From Kiritimatiellales bacterium (GTDB taxonomy: Bacteria; Verrucomicrobiota; Kiritimatiellia; Kiritimatiellales; Pontiellaceae), in contig WFRA01000317.1 in NCBI GenBank assembly GCA_015486775.1, forward strand, positions 1 through 8,585: a stretch of 8,585 bases of DNA. Direction: 5' to 3'. The position numbers and the translations under genes were made by a program. Position 1 is the first letter of the stretch. Every line of letters begins with the position of its first letter. This document shows positions 1-5,152 of this stretch, one piece after another. The notes beneath the pieces were generated by a model that saw only the letters and a program-made list of their open reading frames with translations, did no database searches and was not told the origin of the DNA.

Positions 1-181
1 CGGCGGGGCGCAGACCGGAAATGATGGAGGGGTCGCAGGCGGAGGAGTAGCCCAGGATGGTTTCGAGCTTCCGCCGATCCTTCACCAGCCCCTCCAGGAA
101 TTCGGGATGGCGCTGCGCGACCTCCCAACCAAAGGCGTCGATGAAGAGGAAGAGGCTCAGTTTTTCCTTTTTAGCATGCAT
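1..181 (-). CDS. Alkaline-phosphatase-superfamily hydrolase, N-terminal fragment
   Basis: Partial gene: 60 codons are visible and the rest lies beyond position 1. The start ATG (181-179) overlaps the TGA of the upstream gene as TGATG, which decides the start. The N-terminus reads KLSLFLFIDAFGWE, a hydrophobic beta-strand ending in Asp15, as expected for the first metal ligand of the alkaline phosphatase / type I phosphodiesterase superfamily. Residues 43-57 (LGYSSACDPSIISGL) fit the second motif, where the nucleophile (Thr, Ser or Cys) sits shortly before P-S at the start of a helix. Cys49-x-Pro-Ser resembles the sulfatase C-x-P-S-R start, but Arg is replaced by Ile53, so a classical formylglycine sulfatase is less likely. 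No signal peptide is seen, suggesting a cytosolic enzyme. The substrate is unknown. The family call rests on two motifs only. Confidence 0.65.
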   Translation of the reverse strand, partial: MHAKKEKLSLFLFIDAFGWEVAQRHPEFLEGLVKDRRKLETILGYSSACDPSIISGLRPA

Positions 182-1113
182 CAGGAAAACCTCCGCTGGA
201 GTTTGTAGAAGAGTCTGGGCGGGATGGAGGGGCGGTCTTGCAGCAGGTTCGGAAGCGCGTCGCAGAGCCGCTCGCGCACCCACGAGGGGGCGGTGTACCG
301 GAAGGCGGGAACCTGCGCCCGGTACCACGGAAGAAAGCGCACGAAGAGTTCGCGCACGGTTTCGTATTCCGCCGCGATGTCGTGGTTTTCCAGGGGTTGG
401 AAGTCGCCCCATTCCTTGAGTTCGATGGCCTTGAGGTAGCCCTCGATAACCGCGTCGCGGCCGGGGCAGTTTCCAAGGTCAAGAATGCGCCCCTTTTTGA
501 CGGCATACAAAATGTCGTATTTTCCTTCGGCCAGCAGGGCGCAGTCGCCAAAGGCGAGCCAGGCCTTGTTGATAAATTTGATGAAGCGGATGCGCTCCTC
601 GCTGCTCAGCGATTCCGGGAGGGCAAGGCGCCGCTGGATGTCGAGCAGGAGCTTGCCGCGGTTGAGTAGCAGGCGCGTGCCCTCGGCAAGGGGGATGCCG
701 CCGTGCGGATAGGCGGGCATCGAACCGAGAATGCGTTCGCCGCCCCAGACCACCTTGTGCCCGTGCTTCATCTCATAGTTGAGCAGCGAAAACTCGCAGC
801 GCGGCAAGTTGGATTCCAGGTAGGGGCAGAGGTCGACCGGGAGGCCAAGCTCGGCGGTGAGCTGTTTTTCCAAAGCCTGAAACTTTTCGCGGACTGGCCG
901 GTCGATCTTTTCGACCACCACGACGAGGTCGTAGTCGTTGAACGGCGCCTGCGAACCGTCGGGCTGGATAAACGGGGTTCCCTCGCCGCGCCCGTAGCCG
1001 CCAAGCAGCACCCCCGCCCGCGAGAAGGGGGCGGCCGCCTCGGCGATGCGCGCGAGATCCGCGTCGATATGCGCATCGAGTTCGGCCGAGCCTCTGGTGG
1101 TATATTTTCCCAT
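181..1113 (-). CDS. Nucleotidyltransferase-fold protein, 310 aa
   Basis: The N-terminal domain carries the signature of the polymerase-beta-like nucleotidyltransferase superfamily. GGYGRGEG (about residues 38-45) is the hG[G/S] helix-turn with a glycine-rich extension. It is followed about 20 residues later by FNDYDLVVVV (about 58-67), which supplies the D-x-D metal pair (Asp60 and Asp62). The rest (about 100-310) is mostly helical, with many Leu, Arg and Trp residues and no clear second domain. There is no signal peptide or membrane segment, so it is probably cytosolic. The gene lies 6 bases after the GNAT-like gene and overlaps the next gene by one base, so it is the middle gene of a tightly coupled operon. 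No strong Shine-Dalgarno precedes its ATG, consistent with coupling. The family transfers NMP groups to proteins, RNA or small molecules. The substrate here cannot be deduced. Confidence 0.7.
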   Translation of the reverse strand: MGKYTTRGSAELDAHIDADLARIAEAAAPFSRAGVLLGGYGRGEGTPFIQPDGSQAPFNDYDLVVVVEKIDRPVREKFQALEKQLTAELGLPVDLCPYLESNLPRCEFSLLNYEMKHGHKVVWGGERILGSMPAYPHGGIPLAEGTRLLLNRGKLLLDIQRRLALPESLSSEERIRFIKFINKAWLAFGDCALLAEGKYDILYAVKKGRILDLGNCPGRDAVIEGYLKAIELKEWGDFQPLENHDIAAEYETVRELFVRFLPWYRAQVPAFRYTAPSWVRERLCDALPNLLQDRPSIPPRLFYKLQRRFS

Positions 1114-1119
1114 GGTGGA

Positions 1120-1755
1120 TCAGGGGTTCTTGATGCCCTTGGCCTTCCGCCGGACAAACCGGAGGGCCTGGAAGAAATAGTCCAGCGGCGTGGAAAGCGT
1201 GGGGATGTCGGAGAGCTTGATTATGCCGTAGTCAAAGGGTTCCCCGGTCTCCTCCCAGTTTTCCTCGGTGTGGAGGATCCTTGCGCAATAGCGCGACCGC
1301 ATGACGCGCGAAAGCCCGGTTCGCTTCCTGAAGTAGGCCGACAGGTAGCGGTAGTCGATGCTTTTGAGCAGGCCGACCATCTCGTGGAAAAGGAAGTCGA
1401 GCGCCATGGCGGACCGGTAATCTTCCAGGATGGCGATGCTGGAAATGTAGAAGATAAAGTCCTGGTTTTCCTGGATGAAGGGGTTCGTTTCGAGCATCAG
1501 GCGCGAGTTGTCCGCGCTGATGTGCGAGCCCATGATGTAGCCGGCGGTTTCCCCGTCGTGAAGGAGCATCAGGCCGGAAGCGTATTCATCGTCCAGGAAC
1601 TCCTCGAAGTCGTGCCGATGGTCCTGCATCGCCTCCGGGAAGCAGGCCATCTCGATCGCGACCAATTGGTCGATGTGCCTCCTCGGATCGACAAGTTCCA
1701 CCGAAAGGGCAAGGGGGAACCTGTGCATGTTTTTTCTGTAGTCGTCGATCGACAT
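1120..1755 (-). CDS. GNAT-like acyltransferase, 211 aa (short start chosen)
   Basis: The protein reads as a GNAT-type fold: an early helix with ACFPEAMQD (a common N-terminal GNAT pattern around an acidic or aromatic residue), a strand pair around LMLLHDGETAGYIMGSHIS, then a strand and helix IFYISSIAILEDYRSAMALDFLFHEM where motif A should lie. The usual Q/R-x-x-G-x-G/A acetyl-CoA loop is degenerate (EDYRSAMALD), so activity or cofactor may differ from textbook members. The C-terminus ends basic (FVRRKAKGIKNP). In-frame ATGs exist at 1836, 1827 and 1755. The two upstream ones lie in or beside an AT-rich, promoter-like stretch and have no Shine-Dalgarno, so 1755 (MSIDDYRK) is preferred, although it too lacks a clear ribosome site. 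It is the first gene of the leftward operon, 6 bases before the nucleotidyltransferase gene. GNAT is the best guess, not a firm call. Confidence 0.55.
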   Translation of the reverse strand: MSIDDYRKNMHRFPLALSVELVDPRRHIDQLVAIEMACFPEAMQDHRHDFEEFLDDEYASGLMLLHDGETAGYIMGSHISADNSRLMLETNPFIQENQDFIFYISSIAILEDYRSAMALDFLFHEMVGLLKSIDYRYLSAYFRKRTGLSRVMRSRYCARILHTEENWEETGEPFDYGIIKLSDIPTLSTPLDYFFQALRFVRRKAKGIKNP

Positions 1756-1835
1756 GGGGAGAGCTTGCCCTACCGCCTTTTCCGAGTCAATGCCTACCGG
1801 GGTGGCGACTTTTGCGCCATACCGCATGACCCGCA

Positions 1836-1866
1836 TATATACTTATGTTACTATTGTTTTTGTCAT
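1836..1866 (-). promoter_or_regulatory. Possible promoter of the leftward operon
   Basis: On the - strand ATGACA (1866-1861, five of six matches to TTGACA) is followed after 19 bases by TATATA (1841-1836) in a locally AT-rich stretch. Transcription would begin near 1829, giving the GNAT-like gene a leader of roughly 75 bases and excluding the two upstream ATGs. The spacing is longer than ideal, so this is only a candidate. Confidence 0.3.
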
Positions 1867-1871
1867 GTTTA

Positions 1872-1900
1872 TTGAACGAAATACCCCTCCTGGGTATCTA
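1872..1900 (+). promoter_or_regulatory. Candidate promoter of the copper operon
   Basis: TTGAAC (1872-1877) and TATCTA (1895-1900) are separated by 17 bases, and the CsoR-type operator fills the spacer and reaches into the -10. Transcription would start around 1907, shortly before the GGAG ribosome site (1915-1918) of csoR. The -10 is weak by sigma-70 rules. The position relative to the operator is the main support. Confidence 0.45.
1881..1897 (+). promoter_or_regulatory. CsoR-type operator
   Basis: ATACCCCTCCTGGGTAT has perfect 6-bp inverted arms (ATACCC 1881-1886 and GGGTAT 1892-1897) around a 5-base centre. This matches the pattern of CsoR/RcnR-family operators, with A/T-flanked C and G tracts in inverted orientation (ATACCC-n-GGGTAT). 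It lies 29 bases before the csoR start codon, the usual autoregulatory position. Bound apo-CsoR would cover the promoter spacer, and Cu(I) binding would release it. Confidence 0.8.
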
Positions 1901-1925
1901 TGCTTCCGAACATTGGAGATATCGA

Positions 1926-2207
1926 ATGAAAAACCACACCACGACCCATACCGAAAACCAGGCTCGCCTTTCCCGTATCGAGGGGCAGATCAAGGGCGTG
2001 AAGCGGATGATTGGCGATGGCGAATACTGCATCGACATCATCACCCAGATCCAGGCCGCGCGCTCGGCTCTGCAGTCCGTCAGCAAGATCATTCTCGAAA
2101 AGCACCTCAAGCACTGCGTCGCGTCCGTCATCCGCGAGCACGACGAGGAGCGCATCGACCAAAAACTCGAAGAAATCATGACCACCATCAAACGAATGGA
2201 AAAATGA
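1926..2207 (+). CDS. csoR: CsoR-family copper-sensing repressor, 93 aa
   Basis: This is a small all-helical transcriptional repressor of the CsoR/RcnR family. The family hallmark RLSRIEGQIKGVKRMI occupies residues 14-29. The metal-ligand pattern is Cys35 (in GEYCIDI), His60 and Cys64 (in EKHLKHCV), the C-H-C triad of Cu(I)-sensing CsoR. RcnR would have His instead of the last Cys, FrmR lacks it, and CstR has Cys in place of His60. The length is normal for the family. The start at 1926 is preceded by GGAG at 1915-1918. An in-frame ATG at 1845 would add an unrelated N-terminus reading through the operator. The gene sits first in the operon directly after its probable operator, so it should control itself and the efflux genes behind it. 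Cu(I) is the likely inducer. Ag(I) could also act. Confidence 0.9.
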   Translation: MKNHTTTHTENQARLSRIEGQIKGVKRMIGDGEYCIDIITQIQAARSALQSVSKIILEKHLKHCVASVIREHDEERIDQKLEEIMTTIKRMEK

Positions 2208-2223
2208 ACCAAGGAGTAATACC

Positions 2224-2799
2224 ATGAAATACCTGAAATACATCCTCGCCGCCCTCGTGCTGGCGCAATTCGGTGCCAACGCCCTAGCCGGGGAAAACGT
2301 AAAGCTCAAGATCCGGAGAATCTACGTGGACGACAACGTCTACACCCCGTACTACGCGGCGGAGACCGAGCAGAACCACGAACCGGGCGCGGCGCAGCGC
2401 TGGGTGCGCGTCGCCGTCGAATACAGCACGTCCGACGGATGGATCGACGAACTGACCATCGACCACAAGGCGCTGGTCTACCACCACGGTGGATCAACCC
2501 CCGTCATTCTCAGCAAGAAAGTCACCTACATGCACGTGGGCGACGGCAACCACGTCAGCTATGTCTACATGCACCCCAACTGCGTCCAGCGCTACGACGT
2601 CCGCGCCAAGAACGTCGATATCGCCATCTCGATCAGCATCGACGGCAAGGTGGTCGCCTCGAAGATGACCAACCGCAAGACCAAGGGCGACTGGCCGGAC
2701 AACCCGGACTACAAGGTGAGCTCCAGCCATCTGATGGACGATTCAGAAACTCCCTTCTGGTTTATCAACTACGACTACAAGGAACAGATCAAGAAATAG
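2224..2799 (+). CDS. Secreted protein, possibly Amuc_1102-like, 191 aa
   Basis: The start is set by AAGGAG at 2211-2216, 16 bases after the csoR stop. Residues 1-22 form a Sec signal peptide (basic MKYLK, hydrophobic core, cleavage around NALA/GENV), so the protein is exported. The mature part is rich in short beta-strands (QRWVRVAVEY, DELTIDHKALVY, VTYMHVGDGNHVSYVYM, DIAISISIDGKVVA), suggesting a beta-sandwich, and it contains one cysteine in HPNCVQRY. From memory, the order W..V.VE / DELT / VTY..V..G.H.S..Y..P / GKVV / KG.W resembles the Amuc_1102 pilus-like family of Verrucomicrobiota. That match is unverified. No canonical Cys/Met copper motif is evident, although His pairs occur (HH near residues 88-89). 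Its place directly behind csoR suggests copper-responsive expression. The function is unknown. Confidence 0.75.
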   Translation: MKYLKYILAALVLAQFGANALAGENVKLKIRRIYVDDNVYTPYYAAETEQNHEPGAAQRWVRVAVEYSTSDGWIDELTIDHKALVYHHGGSTPVILSKKVTYMHVGDGNHVSYVYMHPNCVQRYDVRAKNVDIAISISIDGKVVASKMTNRKTKGDWPDNPDYKVSSSHLMDDSETPFWFINYDYKEQIKK

Positions 2800-2801
2800 G
2801 A

Positions 2802-2846
2802 GCGTACTGCGTATTACGTACTGCGTATTGCGTATTGCGTATTAAG
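2802..2846 (+). repeat. 7-bp tandem repeat, about six units
   Basis: Directly after the stop of the preceding gene come six 7-base units of consensus TAYTRCG: TACTGCG, TATTACG, TACTGCG, TATTGCG, TATTGCG and a decayed TATTAAG (2805-2846), preceded by a partial GCG. The 13-mer CGTACTGCGTATT occurs exactly twice, at 2803 and 2817. The composition differs from the surrounding genes and no coding role is apparent. Confidence 0.9.
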
Positions 2847-2892
2847 CCCCCGCCATCCCTTGGAAAAACCCTAAACAAAACGGAGAATAAAA

Positions 2893-3282
2893 ATGGAACT
2901 CTTGTACACAGCAGAAACCGCCATCCCCGTCGATGCCATGGAAGAGCGGCTGAAAGCGGCGGCCAAAAATCATCAGTTCAGCGTGCTGAACGTAACCGAC
3001 CTGCAAGCAAAACTAAAATCGAACGATCTGGAATTCGACTCCGCCTGCAAGGTGTTCGATGTCTGCAACCCGCACCGCGCAAAGGCGGTGCTCGACAGCA
3101 AAATGGAGATTTCAACGGCACTGCCTTGTCGCATCTCGGTCTACGAGGCGGATGGCAAAACCAAAATCGCCACCCTGCTGCCGACGAAGGTGCTCGGCAT
3201 GTTCGGCGCGGAAGGGCTCGGCTCCATGGCCGAATCCGTCGAAAGCGACCTGAAGGCCATCATTCAGGAAGCCATCTCCTGA
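2893..3282 (+). CDS. DUF302-family protein, 129 aa, cytosolic
   Basis: The start is preceded by CGGAG at 2881-2885. There is no signal peptide, so it is cytosolic, unlike its neighbours. The pattern VCNPHRAKAVLDSKMEISTALPCRISVYE (two conserved blocks: C58-N-P and L77-P-C79-R) is the core of the DUF302 family. These are small alpha/beta proteins often found with metal-resistance and sulfur genes. The full domain covers nearly the whole protein. Cys52, Cys58 and Cys79 are the only cysteines and could bind Cu(I), but this is inference because the family's biochemistry is poorly known. Flanked by a copper sensor and efflux parts, it is a candidate cytosolic copper buffer or donor to the inner-membrane pump. 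Confidence 0.85.
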   Translation: MELLYTAETAIPVDAMEERLKAAAKNHQFSVLNVTDLQAKLKSNDLEFDSACKVFDVCNPHRAKAVLDSKMEISTALPCRISVYEADGKTKIATLLPTKVLGMFGAEGLGSMAESVESDLKAIIQEAIS

Positions 3283-3307
3283 TCCGCCCCGCATGACCCC
3301 ACAAAAC

Positions 3308-3326
3308 CAGATCGGCCTCCGATCTG
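3308..3326. other. Perfect 8-bp hairpin between operon genes
   Basis: CAGATCGG (3308-3315) and CCGATCTG (3319-3326) form a perfect 8-bp stem with a 3-base loop in the 124-base gap between the DUF302 gene and the next gene. No U-tract follows on the + strand, so it is not a convincing rightward terminator. It may act as an mRNA-processing or stability structure. The remainder of the gap holds no gene. Confidence 0.6.
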
Positions 3327-3406
3327 AACAAACCCATCGCATATAGCAAACCATAACTTGCCCTGTCGGCCTAGGTGCCCCGGGCATGCAACAAAGGAGC
3401 AACACC

Positions 3407-3754
3407 ATGAAAAGAAGAACAACCATCGCCATCCTCATGGCCGCAGCAATAGGAATCGGGGTCAGCGCCCTCGCCGGAGAGCATCCTTCGGCCAAGAAAT
3501 CCAAAGGCAAGAAACAGACGACCTGCCCGGTCATGGGCGGCAAGATCGACAAATCACAGTATGCCGACGTGCAGGGCAAGCGGATCTATGTCTGTTGCCC
3601 CGCCTGCGCGGCCAAGGTGAAGGCCGACCCGGAAAAATACATCAAGAAGCTGGAGGCCGAGGGCGTGAAGATCGCCAAGACCCCGAAAAAGGCCGCCAGC
3701 AACGAGCACGACCATGCCCCGATCAAGGGCTATGCCGAACACGAAAAGAACTAA
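3407..3754 (+). CDS. Secreted YHS/TRASH-like metal-binding protein, 115 aa
   Basis: AAGGAG (3394-3399) sits 7 bases before this ATG, so it is preferred over an in-frame ATG at 3386, which lies upstream of that site. Residues 1-23 are a Sec signal peptide (MKRRTT, hydrophobic core, SALA/GEHP). After a Lys-rich linker comes a compact Cys module: Cys40-P-V-M43-G-G (residues 40-45), then about 15 residues later YVCCPAC (61-67, with Cys63, Cys64 and Cys67), then DPEKYIKKL. This is the arrangement of YHS/TRASH-type heavy-metal domains. The C-terminus has EHDHAP and AEHEKN, adding possible histidine ligands. It is predicted to be periplasmic, and a Cu(I)/Ag(I) carrier role is inferred from the context. 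A diverged copy of the same module opens the DUF2231 fusion two genes downstream. Confidence 0.8.
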   Translation: MKRRTTIAILMAAAIGIGVSALAGEHPSAKKSKGKKQTTCPVMGGKIDKSQYADVQGKRIYVCCPACAAKVKADPEKYIKKLEAEGVKIAKTPKKAASNEHDHAPIKGYAEHEKN

Positions 3755-3770
3755 CCCCGAAGAAATGAGG

Positions 3771-3905
3771 AACCACGGATGAACACGATTCAACATAAAC
3801 CAACAGATTCAGCCCCCAGATCGCAAAGATCGAGCGTTCGGTCTTCGCGACCTTTGCGGACTTCTGTAAAAAACAATCTGCGTCTATCGGCGTTCATCTG
3901 TGGTT
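3771..3905. repeat. 135-bp nested quasi-palindrome spanning the TolC start
   Basis: The outer arms AACCACGGATGAAC (3771-3784) and GTTCATCTGTGGTT (3892-3905) are inverted with one mismatch. Middle arms are CAGATT (3804-3809) and AATCTG (3875-3880). Inner arms CGCAAAGATCG (3822-3832) and CGACCTTTGCG (3848-3858) differ at one position, with a 15-base loop. Three successive arm pairs in register show that the whole element can fold on itself. It has no transposase and its composition is unlike the neighbouring codons, so it looks like a small mobile or dispersed repeat. It contains the ATG and the first 42 codons of the TolC-family gene. Confidence 0.8.
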
Positions 3906-5152
3906 CTCTTCTCCTTTCCATTCAAGCCGAAGAATTCGGCACCAACCTCACCCTGCAGGCGGCGCTTGAATATGGCGCCACCAACAACCCCGGCATCCAA
4001 GCCGCCTTCAACCAATGGAAAGGCGCAGAGCAAAATATTGCCGTGCAGAAGGGCCTACCCGACCCGACCCTTTCCTATGGCTACTACTTTGAACCGGTCG
4101 AAACCAAGACCGGCCCGCAAAACCAGCGCTTTGGCCTCACCCAAAATATTCCAGGCTTTGGAAAACTCTCCATGAAAAAGGAGATCGCCTCCGATTTGGC
4201 CGACGCCACCGGCGCGCGTTACGAACGCGAAAAGCTCAACCTCAACCTGAGCATCGCCCGCGCCTATGCCGAGCTGCACTATCTCAAACGCAGCACCGAG
4301 ATCACCCGGGATCGCATCCACCTCATCCAAAACCTCGAAGAGGTCGCCCGCACCCGTTATAAAGCCGGCGCCCCCATGGCCGCCATCCTGCAAGCGCAGG
4401 TGGAGCTCGGCCGCCTCGAAGACCGTCTCTCCTCCCTCAACCATCTGCGCGCCCCGCAGGTCGCCCGCCTCAACGCCGCGCTCAACCGCCCCGCCGCCGC
4501 GCCGCTCCCCTGGCCCGCCGACCTGCCCTACCGCGCCATCGAAACCGATGCTCCCGCCTTGCAAACCCAAGCCCGCAGCACCAGCCCCGAGCTGGCTGAA
4601 CTCGGCTATCGCATCACCCAGGGCGACCATCAGGTCAAATTAGCTCAGCGTGAACGCCTGCCCGACTTTGCGATCGGCGTGCAATACATCGACACCGGCG
4701 ATGGCGGGGAGGATCCAATCATTGGAACCATCGGTCTCTCCCTGCCGATCTGGTTCGGCAAGAACCGCGCAAGGATCGAATCGGCCTCCTACCAAAAAAC
4801 CGCCGCGCAGTTTGCCCTCGAAAACCGCACCCAGACCCTCGATGCCGACATCCGCCAAGCCCTCTTCCAGCTCAACGATGCCGACCGCAAAATCAATCTA
4901 TATGGGGAGAGCCTCGTTCCCAAGGCCGAGCAGTCGCTCGAAGTCAACCGCCAGGGCTACGAAGCCGGCAGCATGGAATTCATCAACCTCATCGATGCCG
5001 AGCGCATGCTGCTCGAATTCCAGCTCGCCCTCGAACGCGCCCGCGCCGACCACCTCATCGCCCGCGCCCAGCTCGCCCAGCTCACCGGCATAGACTTCCT
5101 AAACGTAGACGATGCTTCCCGCTTCGCTGCCCACAAGGAGAATGCACAATGA
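3779..5152 (+). CDS. TolC-family outer-membrane efflux channel (CusC-like), 457 aa
   Basis: This is the outer-membrane duct of the tripartite metal pump. The mature part begins near EEFGTNLTLQAALEYGATNNPGIQAA (from residue 51), the usual OEP opening. Two repeated halves of long coiled-coil helices follow: residues about 60-260, including YERE..LNLSIARAYAELHYLKRS and VARTRYKAGAPMAAILQAQVELG, then about 270-450, including GLSLPIWFGKNRARI, ADIRQALFQLNDA, VNRQGYEAGSMEFINLIDAERMLLE and the closing AQLTG. The ATG at 3779 has a GAGG site at 3767-3770. Residues 2-33 are unusual (Ser/Arg/Thr-rich). The hydrophobic stretch LRLSAFICGSLLLSIQA (34-50) then serves as the signal peptide. Both lie largely in the palindromic element. 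Cys41 is not followed by a lipobox pattern. A TTG at 3854 is an alternative start giving a shorter leader. The stop overlaps the next start (ATGA). Confidence 0.92.
   Translation: MNTIQHKPTDSAPRSQRSSVRSSRPLRTSVKNNLRLSAFICGSLLLSIQAEEFGTNLTLQAALEYGATNNPGIQAAFNQWKGAEQNIAVQKGLPDPTLSYGYYFEPVETKTGPQNQRFGLTQNIPGFGKLSMKKEIASDLADATGARYEREKLNLNLSIARAYAELHYLKRSTEITRDRIHLIQNLEEVARTRYKAGAPMAAILQAQVELGRLEDRLSSLNHLRAPQVARLNAALNRPAAAPLPWPADLPYRAIETDAPALQTQARSTSPELAELGYRITQGDHQVKLAQRERLPDFAIGVQYIDTGDGGEDPIIGTIGLSLPIWFGKNRARIESASYQKTAAQFALENRTQTLDADIRQALFQLNDADRKINLYGESLVPKAEQSLEVNRQGYEAGSMEFINLIDAERMLLEFQLALERARADHLIARAQLAQLTGIDFLNVDDASRFAAHKENAQ

Noticed and set aside
1..181. Left-edge gene as a formylglycine sulfatase
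   Set aside because: C-D-P-S-I lacks the arginine of C-x-P-S-R, and no signal peptide is present. Only the wider alkaline phosphatase superfamily is supported.
703..1875. Open frame of 390 codons on the + strand opposite the nucleotidyltransferase and GNAT-like genes
   Set aside because: It is antisense to two genes with recognisable motifs and tight operon spacing, shows no known motif, and is the kind of long frame GC-rich DNA gives by chance. It also reads through the csoR promoter region.
1845..1925. Upstream in-frame ATG giving csoR 27 extra residues
   Set aside because: The added region is translated from the promoter and operator and does not resemble CsoR proteins. The ATG at 1926 has a GGAG site and gives the normal family length.
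2802..2846. 7-bp repeats as a CRISPR array
   Set aside because: The units are contiguous with no spacers and are far shorter than CRISPR repeats.
3308..3326. Hairpin as a rho-independent terminator of the operon
   Set aside because: It is followed by AACAAACCC rather than a T-tract on the + strand, and functionally linked genes continue downstream.
3386..3406. Earlier in-frame ATG for the secreted metal-binding protein
   Set aside because: The AAGGAG site lies downstream of it and is correctly spaced for the ATG at 3407, where a clean signal peptide begins.
3779..3901. TolC protein as an outer-membrane lipoprotein through Cys41
   Set aside because: Residues before Cys41 are S-A-F-I, which does not meet the usual small residue before the lipobox cysteine. 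Cleavage after the hydrophobic stretch near Ala50 fits better.
4055..4630. Open frame of 191 codons on the - strand within the TolC gene
   Set aside because: It is antisense to conserved OEP helices, with low-complexity Gly/Ala/Glu translation and no ribosome site considered convincing.
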